Source of the DNA: Pristionchus mayeri
Taxonomy: Eukaryota > Nematoda > Chromadorea > Rhabditida > Neodiplogasteridae
Direction of reading: 5' to 3'
Length of the DNA stretch: 64,000 bases
Assembly (NCBI GenBank): GCA_036245805.1
Contig: BTRK01000005.1
Span: forward strand, 12,586,001 to 12,650,000
Shown here piece by piece: positions 34,198-46,785 of this stretch. The notes beneath the pieces were generated by a model, which was not told the DNA's origin, searched no databases, and worked only from the letters and a program-made list of their open reading frames with translations. How positions within the stretch are numbered: position 1 is the first letter of the stretch; each line of letters opens with the position of its first letter. Made by a program: the position numbers and the translations under genes.

Positions 34198-36568
34198 CTA
34201 CACACCACGGAATTTCATCTACAATTTTCGAATAATATTTAGTGCATTTACAATTTATTGTTAATTTATAAATTCCTTACCATCATTCCCCTCACATTCA
34301 CGCCCCCATTCGGTTGCCATGAAATTCTCATCATGCTCGAAGAGTCGGTGGTGAAGAACTTGTCCGTAACTTCTCCGGTCAGACTGAGAATATACGTCTT
34401 TTGAATCAACGAGGCCTAATGCTTTCACGACGGCGAGTACAAAAACTAGCCCTTTGTGGTCGCGATTCAAGGTGTCATAATCTATGCCCTTACTTGGCGA
34501 CAACATGCCCTCCGAGGACATCATCCTCCAGAAGCAATCAATCGCAGCATGAATTTGCCTCGTGGACGAGAATCTGTAATGAAGAAGTGATTCAAAAGAT
34601 GATTCAAAAGACGATTAACCTCCACTTCAACTCTCTTCCCAGCATCGACAGTCAGGCTATACTCATATGGAATCGAGGCATCGTAGGGGTATCCGGGGGA
34701 GTAGATCTGTATTTTTTTAATTGTGATTTGCAAACGAAAATTATGATTTTCAACGCCTACCACTTCGCCCTCCTTCCAGGGACCATTGTTGCAAGTGGGT
34801 CTAGGCTGCGCTGAAATTTGCTTCTTTCCAGTCGTAATTGATACACTCGTTACCTTGTTTGGCGCAGGCGACTGGTAATTTCAAGGAGCAATCCTCGTTC
34901 ATCCACTGCCCCGATGCTGCTAATGTGTCCATCGCTAGACACTCCCCGTCAGCACTCTTGGGGAAACCTCAAAGCATTTTTATATTTGTTACGATATTCA
35001 TTCGTGCCATTTTTTATGTTTATTGGAATTGATGCAGTTTATGCTTACTGAGTTGCAATTTGGTAAATTCATATTTATTTGTGAATCACCTACCAGGATA
35101 GAAGTTGTCGAAGTCCCAATCGGTTCCATCAATCCATCCGAATGTCTTATCCTTTCCGGTGATGTTGGCACCAATGAACACCCCGTTCACAGCTCCTTTG
35201 GAGACTGCCAGTCGACGAATGAACGAGTTTTCCTGTGATATGTATGCCAATTTCGAAAATATTTTCAAATGTCACCTGCTGATTGTGAATCGACGCCATG
35301 GTAGAGCCCATGTTTCTGCAGGTTGTCTGGGCTTCATTCCAGGTTTGCGCGTTCGAGGATACCTAGTATGTTGTATCAGTGCAAAGTCAACTACAAAAGC
35401 CGATATTTTATCCAATGCTGTACATCTATTCAACATGAACATGGATCGTACTTGATAGCAGGTCCCATCATCACCATCGTCAGCGAAGGTGTCGCATCCG
35501 TCTCCGGTCGGTTGCTGCAGCTGCGTGGTGCAGTAGACTTGGACCGTCGAGTTTCCCGTCCACCATCCTCCTCCAAGTAGTATTGCAATACGTACATCTC
35601 ACACTATATTTGTTTATCACCTTTTTTCATGAAAATCATCAAGCACAATCTAAGGTAAGTGTAATTCGCGATGATGTTCATACAAACGAGTTTGCTCACC
35701 ATAGCTCCAATATCCATTGGGAAGGATTTGCCAGGTGTCACATTGAACACACTGCAAGTCGAGTTCTGGAAATGGTTAATGTAGTCAGGATTTGCATTCA
35801 TCCACGGAATCTCCGATAAAATATATAAATACTGGAGCGAAAACAATCAAATGAAGAGAACCTGGACTGTGACCGCCTCCAGGAGTGCGATAATCCAGCG
35901 GTGTGCCATCCGACCATTCCCACCTCTTTCCAACCGAGTTACAGACCAAACCTGCCAATAAATCCCGATTGTGGGTGCGAATTAGACATGGACATAGGTC
36001 ATCCTACTTTAAAAAGGAATAAAAACTTTTAGTCGTTGAAAACAAGCTCACCTAGTACCAGGTAGGTGTGCTCGTCAGTCGGAGCCAGCGCTGCATAGTA
36101 TTGTTGATGCTGAAAAGTATTCTTCTTCGATTGACCGTTTTACAGTATCATCGATTAATGATATGCCAACAATCAACAGGCGTGTGAAAATATAATTGCA
36201 TACATTGAAATGAATTAGAGAATGCGGAACCCACCTCCTCATCACGGATAATGGGTGATTTCTCGCCCATTTCTTCACATATCTTAATGGCAATGTTCGA
36301 TGCTTCTCCGTATACGGCGGTGGAGAAGGTAGTGAACAACCCTCGGCACTCGCCGTCCCTCACAAGATCGAAGCCCGGTGGGCATGAGGAGAGTGCGAAT
36401 TCTTAAATTGTTCCACAGATTATATCAGGGGTATACATTAAATTTTGCACATATCATCGACATTTAGTTTAATTGTATGTCCGAACATTAGTGCAAGTTT
36501 TCCGCGGAGTACGATTAACACTCACGCAGAATGCAAAGAAGCACCAGAGATGTCCTCATCTTCGCCAT
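34198..36568 (-). pseudogene. C-type lectin (two CTLD) plus CUB gene with an in-frame stop in the CUB domain
   Basis: The start ATG is at 36566-36568 with signal peptide MRTSLVLLCIL (exon 36526-36568). Later exons encode SSCPPGFDLVRDGECRG (about 36232-36406), HQQYYAALAP (36052-36110), WEWSDGTPLDY (about 35860-35955), the NGYWSYG exon (about 35700-35770), TTQLQQPTGDGCD (about 35460-35570), the CTLD core (WNEAQTTCRNMGS, WIDGTDWDFDNFYPG, GECLAMDT, ACAKQ) and the CUB exons down to MKFRGV and a stop at 34198. In the exon 34494-34573 the paralogous CCD-R becomes CCD-TGA (34538-34540), cutting off the last third of the CUB domain. One CUB cysteine (IPCDY in paralogues) is Tyr (IPYEY). The protein may be truncated yet still secreted. 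Confidence 0.78.
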
Positions 36569-37051
36569 AACGAGTCCAGTTGCAACGAGAGAAATGTGCT
36601 CTTATCAGTTGATTGAATCGCTCATGTCATACTGTAGTCATGCACCGAATTTTCCAATTTTTGGTCTGAATCACGATTGAGATAGTCATGAGTCCAGAGT
36701 AACAAGCTCGTACCTGCGTGTGCATGGGCTCAAGACGCATAATATTTCATCACGTGCGAATGAATGAAATCGTTTTGCAAGTAGAGCATGATCATTGAAA
36801 TAATGTTTTGGCAAACAAAATGCGAAATATATTCTATTTCCTTCAACTTGACAAATGTTTACATCCCGTGAGCTTGTTTTTTTCAAAAGAAATCAATTGC
36901 TAAAACGAGGACAATACGTTGCAACCAACTCAGCAAATAAGAACAAGCATTTATCAAGTTATAACACAAATTCAAAAACGCAAGTCTAATTTTGTAAATC
37001 TTCGATGCGAGCAACGTTGCCTTTCCATTCTTCATAACGATTGCACGTCTC

Positions 37052-39776
37052 TTAAACACCACGGTATGTCATCTGAAACAATGCATGTTCAAATTCGCAT
37101 AACATATCTCATTCACCTGCAGCCCTCTCACATTCAATCCTCCGTTAGGAATCCACGAGACTCGCATGAAGTTGGACGATGCGGTAGTGTAGGTCTGACC
37201 CGAGATCTCACCTGTCAAACTTTAAAAAAAACTATGTTTGTGTTTGCAAAGATGTTTTTACAACTTTTATGTTCTCCGTCAACTTTTTTCGATTGGTGCA
37301 ACTTTCCATGGGCATATTTCAATATTGCATGATAGCATAATGTTTCTTACTTCGCGACTAGATTTCCTCCGAGAACGTCATCTTCCAGGACCAGAAAGTC
37401 GCAGCAATTGTTGGCCTCTAGCATTTGTACCTGCGCATTGACCCCACATTTTTACATTTGGTTACCACGGAATACCTCCACCTCAACCTTCTTGCCCTCT
37501 TCTACCGAGAGGAAAAAGTCGCATGGTGTCGATGAATCATAGGGAAATCCGGGAGAATAGATCTTAACAAGGCAAATCGGTAAGAAATCAATAACCTTAC
37601 AAAAATAATTACTCACCACTTCGCCCTCCTTCCAGGGACCCGATGAACATGTTGGTCGCGGATCGGCTGAATACATGATTGCCAATCGTTCGAAAAAAAA
37701 AGAGACAAAAATGACTTGTAGAGCGCACCTTTCCTCGAACAAGCAACGGCTAATTTCGATGAGCACACCATGTTCATCCACTCTCCCGAGTTAGAGAAGG
37801 TGTCCATCGCAAGGCAATCTCCTCTCCCGGATATGGGAAATCCTAGACATTTTTGGTTCAAAAGCGAAAGATCTGGGAATCGGCTCTTAATCGAAATAAA
37901 TGAACAGACCTGGATAGAAGTTCTTGAAGTCCCATGGAGATCCATCGATCCATGAAAACTGATTTCCTTGTCCACTGGCACCAATGAAAACGCCGTTCAC
38001 AGCTCCTTGTGCAACGGCCAGCTTGCGAATGAAGGAGTTCTCCTGAGCATCGTCTTCTTTTGTTTTTCTCTTGTTTTTGTTGTTCACTTGGTAATCACTT
38101 TTTTTCAAAATTAAAATTATCATATTGAAATACCTGTTGGTTGTGAATCGATGGAACAGTTGTTCCGAGATTCTCACACGATTTCTGCGCGTCTTGGAAG
38201 CTCTGAGCATTCGGGATGACCTGAATAGCATTATAAAAGATGCCGAAAAATGATTCAAAATTATGATTCAAAAAAGTCCAAACCTGATAGCACATTCCAT
38301 CGTCAGTATCTTCTCCGAAGCTGCCACACCCGTCGCCTTTCGGCTGCTGAAGTTGAGTGGTGCAGAAGGCTGGCAGCGTGTGTATAAGGGTTGAGTTTCC
38401 TGTAATTTACTTATGCATAGTTTTTTTCCGCATAGGACAGGGGGGCGAGCAGACCGATAACGGGAGTGAGAGGGAAATGATCAAGCCGGGATTTCCGTAT
38501 CCCGTTTAGACATCCCTATTTTATACCGCGCCAGCAGTCCGAACTGAAGGGGATCACCAGAGGGCGATAGGCGAAATCACCTTTACAATTTCAATACAAA
38601 TTCCTTCTCACCCGTGTTCCAGTATCCCGTGTTGCTCATCCACCAGCTGACGTTTTTCTTGCAGAGCTGGTCCAGAGCTGAATATAGCATACTTTTCGGA
38701 AACTGGCGTCATCGATAACCCAATCTCAATCATTTCAGTGTATAGTCAAATTCCAATAAAAAGACAATAAGGCATGGTCACTTTTCCAAATCGTGAGCAC
38801 ACCTGTATTGTATCCCTGATCCAGTCCCGTGGGCTTGTAGTCAACGTGCGAGCCGTCGGCCCATTCCCATCGGTTGCTGTCCGTGTTGCACACCAGACCT
38901 GAAAGATTCTGGCTATTGATGGCCACACAACGTAGCAACCGTTGTCTATTGCAGGAATCTCACGAAATATTCACCATATTCCAATCAACCTACCAATGAC
39001 CATGTATCCCTCGTTCTTCTCCGGTGCAAGCTTCTCCCAGTACGATTGATGCTTAATTGATTAATATTAGGCATTATGTAGGCTAAGCACGAATGGTTTG
39101 CTTCATGAAACTAAAAGTATATTCTTCACAAAAAGAAATAGAGTTCAACAAAGTATTACATTATCTTTTAGTTCTATGCACTTTCTCGCGGATCGACCGG
39201 TCCCGAGAGTTAGAATAATGAAGAGAGCTTGGTATCGTTTCTCGAACTACTACGAAGGCTTGCAAAACGCACTTCCTGGTTGTGAATGATGATCGGCTTC
39301 CCGTCGACCTTCGAGCACTCCGAGGCGATATTCGCTTCTGCCTAAAAGAAAGGCAAATATACGGTGCGAGTAAACTCTTATAAAAAGATGGCTACGCACG
39401 GCGGCTACTTGTATTTGATATATCATGACAAGAGATAAAGAGAGAAAGACCTAGTAATGATCAAAGGGAATATTCGGTGTTGTGATTAGGTTGCGATGAC
39501 CGGCTTTTGCTAGAACTAAGCTTTCCCAAATATCAACGGTGTTTCTAGGTGACGGTACCTGAGCAAATGTTGTTGAGATGATGGCCTGCTGTCCTCTGCA
39601 CTCGCCATCTCTTACCAGTTCGAATCTCTCGGGGCAGGAAGAGTACACAAATTCTGAAAATGGTGGTTGCATAGAAATCATATTTGCTCTATTGAAGTGT
39701 TCAGTAGAATCTATTTTGGAAAACCTGTAGGAAATGGCTCACGCAGTATCGAGAGTAGCAGCAGTGATGTCTTCAT
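37052..39776 (-). CDS. C-type lectin (two CTLD) plus CUB secreted protein, apparently intact
   Basis: The start exon 39743-39776 encodes MKTSLLLLSIL, a signal peptide. The next exons hold SSCPERFELVRDGECRG (about 39555-39650) and KVDGKPIIIHNQE (39271-39340). The single exon seen in the paralogues is split in two here. Then follow HQSYWEKLAPEKNEG (38993-39050), WEWADGSHVDYK (about 38803-38898), WWMSNTGYWNTG (about 38612-38677), TTQLQQPKGDGC (about 38284-38400), FQDAQKSCENLG (38134-38220), WIDGSPWDFKNFYPG (37910-38043), GDCLAMDT...ACSRK, ADPRPTC, the CUB exons and MTYRGV with stop at 37052. No stop or frameshift was found. It is the third of three minus-strand paralogues. Confidence 0.85.
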
Positions 39777-40117
39777 ATTGACCAGGGCGTTGTGTGATGG
39801 AGAGCGACGAAACATGAGGGCTTATCAGTATTCTTCATTGTCACGCTTGGCCTTTTCTGCTTTGTGGTCGGCATCAGCCTCGATAGAGAGCGAGTCCAGA
39901 GACTGAGGGATGAATGTTAGTCTCATAGGAGAGGTTAATATATAGTTTGTGCTGTCCATCACCATCGAAAAAGTAGGATTAAGTCGGCAAAAAGATATTT
40001 CTGCTTTGTGTAGCTTCATCACGGCGTAATGAGCATGATCATGAGCATTTTTTACACAGTTGGTGGCATAGGAAAAATTAAAAACAAAAATGTTAAAAAA
40101 ATTACAACTAAAAAGTC

Positions 40118-40191
40118 TGCTCCATGGGAGGATCGAACTCCCGACCTCGGCATTATAAGTACCACGCGCTAACCAACTGCGCCAATGGAGC
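40118..40191 (-). tRNA. tRNA-Ile (anticodon UAU)
   Basis: The minus strand gives a 74 nt cloverleaf: acceptor GCTCCAT pairing with ATGGAGC, D-arm GGCGCAGTTGGTTAGCGC, anticodon loop CTTATAA, T-loop GTTCGATCC. The anticodon TAT reads the AUA codon. No intron. A near-identical copy lies at 47500 on the other strand. Confidence 0.95.
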
Positions 40192-40426
40192 GTTGTCTCC
40201 ATTAGTTAGGAAGGAGCTATTGTTATGAAATGTGGTGCAATATAATACAAAAATTCTAATGGTTGGTATGATAGTTTTATTGCAATCACCCTCAAATGCA
40301 AGTGTAACAACAATCTGTATTTCTATGTGAGCAAAGGCGTAATATATACAAAAAAAACAACAAAAAAACAAATTTGATTTATTTCCACGACGATTGCAAG
40401 TCTTCAAAATATCGTGCAGTGTTAGT

Positions 40427-42223
40427 TGCAGTATCCGACTGAATAGAAATAACCGATGTTCGAAGGCCTCTGAAAAAAATAATTCAGAAATCAAACCGAT
40501 AACAACAGTGAATTTACATCCGTATCCTCGCTTGCTTTCGTAATTGCGGATGATATTTTATCAGCATAACAGTAAGAATCGAAGCGCATAGCGCATTTGC
40601 CTGTAAGTATTAGCATTCGAAATCCGGATCACCGTCTTCATTCATCATATTCTCTCTACAGTGTAGTATGAATACACTTTCACGTTAATTTCTAACTATA
40701 GTAAGTATCCATTAACGGGCAAACATAAACCGAGCAATTATAGACCCACGCAGCTGTAGCACATATCGCTGTAGCCGATTACGAAGGGATTGCCCGATTG
40801 CAAACAAATTACTGATGATGTTCCGATAACGCACTGAAAATGTTAGTTCGCACTTTTATTTTGTAAATACCATTTAAAGGGCATACTAGGTTATTCTAGT
40901 CATGGCTTCTGAGAACAACGTGTTATCTTCGTGTTAAAAGTAATAGGACAAGAGATAAATACCGTATGACCCACCTTCACGCAGAAAACTACGTGTTATC
41001 TTCGTGTTAAAAGTAATAGGACAAGGGATAAATACCGTATGACCCACCTTCACGCAGAAAACGACGTGTTATCTTCGTGTTAAAAGTAATAGGACAAGGG
41101 ATAAATACCGTATGACCCACCTTCACGCAGAAAACGACAATGTTAACCGGACGAATTGCTGCTGACATTTGATATGCCTCTTTGACCTGCACATCATTTT
41201 GTTTTCATTGTCATAATCAATTTCCAAAAGCATGAAGTACTTGATGAATACCTGATACTTTGCGTTCAAATTTTCAAAATCAGCCAGATATCGCTTTCCA
41301 GTTAAACGCACAGAAAGTGAATTCGTCTAAAATTATATTGTCATCGTAAGCTATGTGAAGAGTCCAACCACGAGTGTTAGGAGATCGCAAGTAAGTAGAA
41401 GCGCACCGGCAATAACAAATTGATCGTCTAAAACACGTGTTTTTACGGATATTAATTGTATCCACATACAGCCAAAGGCGAGCACACCCACGAGACCGGC
41501 GAATGCAATCTGAGAAAATGAATATAACGTTATCGGAAAACATATATTTCCCACCGCCAAGATGACGTATGATATCAACACGACGTAAGCACCAGAGGTA
41601 TTGTGATATTTCTCGGGACTTCTCGTAGAAATGATTCGTTCGAGCGCAATGGCTATCTAAATTTGACATTGACTAACTAAGCTTAAAAGTGCAGTGTGTT
41701 CAAGATTGCAAAGGATATACTCGAAACATAAATCAATACAAATGCAGTGGCCTTTGCACCATTTCTATGAATTCCTCACCTCGGAAATTGTACAGAACAC
41801 CGTGCATGTAGTGCTAAGCTCATAGAAAAATTGACGAATAGCTTAAAATTTAGATGTGATTTAATAAACCTAACAAGACTCACGAGGGCTCTTATTCGAC
41901 TGAGCTAAGTAGCCTTTCTCGTCGAAAAAACTGACTATCCAGAGGCCAATGCTTGACATGAATAGGGCAAGGTATCCCAACAACCAAGCATTGCAAAGGA
42001 ACCTTAATACGGTAAAAATGGAGTTAATATTAATGTACTTTAAAGAATATATAGAAAAAATTGTTTTAATATAACCCGAAACCTGCAATTGGGATGTAGT
42101 GGGGTTCGCCGAACAAGGATGAGCAGGAATGAGATGGGAACACTGGCGGCTATATTGCACCCGATTGCAATCACGGGAATGATCGGATGCGTATTGAAGA
42201 AGTCGTTCATGGGTGCGAATATC
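40427..42223 (-). CDS. Nematode serpentine chemoreceptor-like protein (Sra/Srab/Sre-like), approximate model
   Basis: Minus-strand exons give successive hydrophobic segments: MNDFFNTHPIIPVIAIGCNI and HPNC (about 42085-42223), NAWLLGYLALFMSSIGLWIV (about 41890-42000), TTCTVFCTISE then IAIALERIISTRSPEKYHN with YVILAVGNICFPITLY and GLVGVLAFGCMW (about 41350-41820), LADFENLNAKYQ, VKEAYQMSAAIRPVNIVVF, a TM6 exon (about 40753-40838), ALCASILTVMLIKYHPQL (about 40519-40612) and a short tail ending near 40427. The ER after the third segment and the KYQ..EA..-PV block fit nematode Sra/Srab/Sre-class receptors. The exact class is uncertain and the first exon was not located. A 75 bp triplication (about 40905-41138) hits one exon/intron border. 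Confidence 0.6.
40905..41138. repeat. 75 bp tandem triplication across an exon/donor border
   Basis: Three near-identical units contain ACGTGTTATCTTCGTG, TAATAGGACAAG, TACCGTATGACCCACC and TTCACGCAGAAAA. On the minus strand each unit holds the end of a receptor exon (VFCVKV) and its splice donor (GTGGGTCATACGG). Confidence 0.85.
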
Positions 42224-43214
42224 TAAATAAAGTATTGAATGTGTTAGTTAGCGTCAAATGCCGCGTTAATGTGAATACTCATTTCGAGAAACGACACTAC
42301 GAACTCTTCAGTCGTATAATCTCTGGCTGAACATCGAGAGATTGTGAAGAATGAAGAGACGAGGGAATTATTCTCGAACTCTGGTGAAAAATATTGCGAT
42401 GCTGACTAGAAAGTCCACTAGCATTTGTCTTGAAAAGGATGAAGCACATGCGACTAAAAATAACAATCAATTTAGTGAACGAGAAATACGTATTGTGAGA
42501 GGTGTTTTCCAGGGAAAGGGGAAAATACTCACAGGAAGCGTGATTTAACCTTACCCGATGAAGATATCTAGACATTAGATTGATAAATATATAGAAACTA
42601 ACATTCAAATAATTACTGGTCGTGTGGGAAAGAAATATAGATGGTACTTCCCGAAACTGCACTCACGGAAGAACTCAACTAGGCCAATTGATGAAACCTA
42701 ATGCACCTAGAGTCGATTCAACTACCTGTGTAGAAATGCATGGCTAGAATGTGAACACAGCCTAGCGACGGAGTGCAGGAATGCTAGAAATAAATGGTTG
42801 ATTTTAGAGATTTCTGGAATACGGCAACAAGATTGTATGCTAGCCGCGTGAGAATTACCGGAGAGAATTTATGGAAAGCATGCACCGTAAAAGAAACAAA
42901 ATTAATACATCAATTTTGAAAGCGAAGATGTTGAAAATTGATTGGCCGAAATAGCCACTAGACAGGATAGCAATTTCGCATTCAAATACGACATTGCTCT
43001 CATCTGATCTCGTGCCTCGAAATGTTATTAAAATATGCATTGTATCAATACACATTCTCGGAATAAAACATATTTTTCGACTGAATAAACGAACACATTT
43101 CGCCTTAACTTCCGGCTCATCTCCACAGCATTGACGATACTGAATAGTAACCGTCCGTGATTACTACCTTCACAGATACAATAAGCAGTTATTCTCGTAA
43201 CCGCCAATGAGAAA
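42224..43214. other. Gene-free stretch
   Basis: Upstream region of the chemoreceptor-like gene. Short frames on both strands show no domain or splice logic I can support. A missing first receptor exon might lie here. Confidence 0.4.
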
Positions 43215-43734
43215 TAGTGGTTAGCGTTTGTCAGTTTAAAGGGAGGGTGACATTTGCCAAACGGACATTTTCCAAACGAGCCACTGTTCGCTGGCAATTT
43301 AGCATAGCAACTTGGTAGTTGTTTTATTGTAACCAGTTTATGCTCCCTTACAATTACTTATATAAAACTTGTTAGCAGGCGATCATGAGTTTCACTCGTC
43401 ACCGACGACCCGGGGTTCATGGTCCAAAATTCAGAATTTGAGTAGAAAATCATGGTTAGATAAACACATTGTGCCGTAACCAATCGATATTCCAGTGTGC
43501 CAGTAACGTTACGCGGGGTTGTGTGTTAAGGATAAAAAATGGACGTAACTGTTGAGAGCCTGTTTAAAACGTTGTAAAAGGCTCGTGAGGCCGAGGGCGA
43601 TCCGAAAAAGTTGGAATGGGGTTTCGCCCCATTCCAACTTTTTCGGATCTTCCTCGGCCTCACGAGCCTTTCACAACGCTCACGCTACGAGGAGTGAGAG
43701 CAGGTTGGGATGATTTTACAACAGCGATAGAGTA

Positions 43735-45470
43735 TGGACAGTGGTGTGTGGTGGGTTACGGTAGCGTGCATTTAACTTTTATGTGATTTAGTAAATCACA
43801 CCATGGTGCGTGGTGTGGGTATACTGTAGCGTGCATTTAACTTTTCTGCGATTTAGTAAATCACACCATGGTGTGTGGTGTGGTGGGTTACGGTAGCGTG
43901 CATTTAACTTTTCTGCGATTTAGTAAATCACACCATGGTGTGTGGTGTGGTGGGTTACGGTAGCGTGCAATTAACTTTTCTGCGATTTAGTAAATCACAC
44001 CATGGTGTGTGGTGTGGTGGGTATACTGTAGCGTGCATTTAACTTTTCTGCGATTTAGTAAATCACACCATGGTGTGTGGTGTGGTGGGTTACGGTAGCG
44101 TGCATTTAACTTTTCTGCGATTTAGTAAATCACACCATGGTGTGTGGTGTGGTGGGTTACGGTAGCGTGCATTTAACTTTTCTGCGATTTAGTAAATCAC
44201 ACCATGGTGTGTGGTGTGGTGGGTATACTGTAGGTGGGTTACGGTAGCGTGCATTTAACTTTTCTGCGATTTAGTAAATCACACCATGGTGTGTGGTGTG
44301 GTGGGTTACGGTAGCGTGCATTTAACTTTTCTGCGATTTAGTAAATCACACCATGGTGTGTGGTGTGGTGGGTATACTGTAGGTGGGTTACGGTAGCGTG
44401 CATTTAACTTTTCTGCGATTTAGTAAATCACACCATGGTGTGTGGTGTGGTGGGTTACAGTAGCGTGCATTTAACTTTTCTGCGATTATGGTGTGTGGTG
44501 TGGTGGCTTACGGTAGCGTGCATTTAACTTTTCTGCGATTTAGTAAATCACACCATGGTGTGTGGTGTGGTGGCTTACGGTAGCGTGCATTTAACTTTTC
44601 TGCGATTTAGTAAATCACACCATGGTGTGTGGTGTGGTGGGTTACGGTAGCGTGCATTTAACTTTTCTGCGATTTAGTAAATCACACCATGGTGTGTGGT
44701 GTGGTGGGTATACTGTAGCGTGCATTTAACTTTTCTGCGATTTAGTAAATCACACCATGGTGTGTGGTGTGGTGGGTTACGGTAGCGTGCATTTAACTTT
44801 TCTGCGATTTAGTAAATCACACCATGGTGTGTGGTGTGGTGGGTAACGGTAGCGTGCATTTAACTTTTCTGCGATTTAGTAAATCACACCATGGTGTGTG
44901 GTGTGGTGGCTTACGGTAGCGTGCATTTAACTTTTCTGCGATTTAGTAAATCACACCATGGTGCGTGGTGTGGTGGGTTACGGTAGCGTGCATTTAACTT
45001 TTCTGCGATTTAGTAAATCACACCATGGTGTGTGGTGTGGTGGGTTACAGTAGCGGGCATTTAACTTTTCTGCGATTTAGTAAATCACACCATGGTGTGT
45101 GGTGTGGTGGGTAACGGTAGCGTGCATTTAACTTTTCTGCGATTTAGTAAATCACACCATGGTGTGTGGTGTGGTGGGTTACGGTAGCGTGCATTTAACT
45201 TTTCTGTGATTTAGTAAATCACATTTAGTAAATCACACCATGGTGCGTGGTGTGGTGGGTTACGGTAGCGTGCATTTAACTTTTCTGTGATTTAGTTAAT
45301 CACACCATGGTGCGTGGTGTGGGTTACGGTAGCGTGCATTTAAGTTTTCTGTGTTTTGATAAAATGCACCATGGTGTGTGGTGTGATGGGTTACGGTAGC
45401 GTGCATTTAAGTTTTCTGCGTTTTGGGAAAATGCATTATGGTGTAATGCACCCTCGTGGTATACGGTAGG
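43735..45470 (+). repeat. ~67 bp satellite array, about 25 units
   Basis: Units read GGTTACGGTAGCGTGCATTT, AACTTTTCTGCGATTTAGTA, AATCACACCATGGTGTGTGG, TGTGGTGG. Each unit contains two short perfect dyads, GATTTAGTAAATC and CACACCATGGTGTG. Some units are joined by a shortened TGTAGGTGGGTTACGG junction, and the last few diverge (GCGTTTTG, GATAAAATGC). Confidence 0.95.
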
Positions 45471-45985
45471 CGTCACAGACAAACAGACAGACAGACAGAC
45501 GCTACGACATTATAGGAATACGAGAAAGCCTCTCTTGCCCCGTTAGTTTTTTAAACGGTTGTCACATATTGCGAGTTATCATAAACATTAAAGAACATTC
45601 ATAATCGGTAGAGTGACAACGGTGCCTCACATTTTCTAAGGTGCATTTACTGAAGCCAAATTTGTCAACCTCCATCAGATATTTTTCGATTCACCTTCGG
45701 CTTCACGAATTTTCGCAATTGCTGCGGGAATGCGTAGATGCGTTTGCGAATGTTATAAATTTCGTTTCCAATTTTAAGTATGAATAGTTGTACACGACAA
45801 TTGAGATCTGGCTTCGCCCCATCGCTACTTTTTCAAATCACCCTCGACCTCACGAGCCTTTCGCAGCGCTCACGCTGCGGGGATGAGTGCATATTGGAAA
45901 TCAATTTCACGGAAACAGTGCTCGGAAACGTCACATGGTTAAAGTCATAGCCTTTTAAGACGATTTTGAAGCGAATTACAGCAAC

Positions 45986-46011
45986 TTAGGGTTAGGGTTA
46001 GGCTTAGGGTT
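45986..46011 (+). repeat. Interstitial telomere-like repeat
   Basis: Reads TTAGGG, GTTAGG-phase repeats with one TTAGGC unit, about four units. TTAGGC is the usual nematode telomere hexamer; the TTAGGG majority is unusual. Confidence 0.7.
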
Positions 46012-46785
46012 AAAGGTCAAAGTTCACAGATCAAAGATCAAAGATTAAATTCTGATAGCGCTCGTCAGGAGGGTTCATATGGTCCATGTGCTAGCCTTCT
46101 TGGATGATTTTGAAGCGAGTTACGGCAGCTTAGGCTTAAAGATCAAAGATCAAAGATCAAAGATCAAATATGCAAATTTTAGAACTGCTCGTCTTGGGGA
46201 TGCCAACGGTCAAGGTCCCAAACCAAGACGATGCGTTTGAAGCGAGATATGAGAGAAAAAACTAAAAAAAGATAAAAAAATCAGAGTCCAAAGATCAAAG
46301 ATTAAAGATCAAGTATCAAATTCTAAAAGCGCTCGTCGAGAGGGTCCATATGGTCAAGGTTTTAGCCTTCTAGGATGAGTTGGAAGCGAGTTATTACGAT
46401 TTTTAGAAAAAAAGCGTTACAGACAAACGGACTAACGGACAGACAGACGCTACGACATTATAGTCAATAGGAATCTATATCACGAACCAGTAACGACTGT
46501 GTACCAGTAACATGGACGTCGATTGGTTACGGCGTTAGGTGTTCATCGAACCATGATTTTCTACTCAAATTCTCAATTTTGAACGATGAACCCCGGGTCG
46601 TTCGTGACGAGTGTAACTCATGATCGCCTGCTAACAAGATTTATATAAGCAATTGTATGGGAGCATACACTGGTTACAATAAAATAGCTACCAAGTTGCT
46701 ATGCTAAATTGCTTTACGGTGGCTACGGTGGCTCGTTTGGCAAATGTCCGTTTGGCAAATGTCACCCTCCCCAGTTTAAAAACTG

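Larger units (their letters stand above)
43215..46785. mobile_element. Foldback element family B, large copy with internal satellite
   Basis: The ends are inverted: GGGAGGGTGACATTTGCC near 43239 mirrors GGCAAATGTCACCCTCC near 46754-46772. Inverted similarity extends about 280 bp inward (TTTACTGACAAACG flanks, TTGTAACCAGTTTATGCTCC, ACCCGGGGTTCATGG, GAAAATCATGGTTAGATAAAC). The arms match the 548 bp palindrome at 25672-26219, so these are one family. The interior has no coding frame: it holds a ~67 bp satellite array, a telomere-like stretch, AAAGATC repeats (46138-46170) and CAGACAGA blocks near 45480 and 46440. Confidence 0.85.

Noticed and set aside
38434..38518. Possible hAT end (CCGTTTAGACATCCCTA) in a lectin intron
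   Set aside because: It resembles the TAGGGATGACAAAACGG terminus, but no matching second end or 8 bp duplication was found.
43735..45470. CRISPR-like array
   Set aside because: Units are contiguous tandem copies without unique spacers and the window is a nematode genome; it is satellite DNA.
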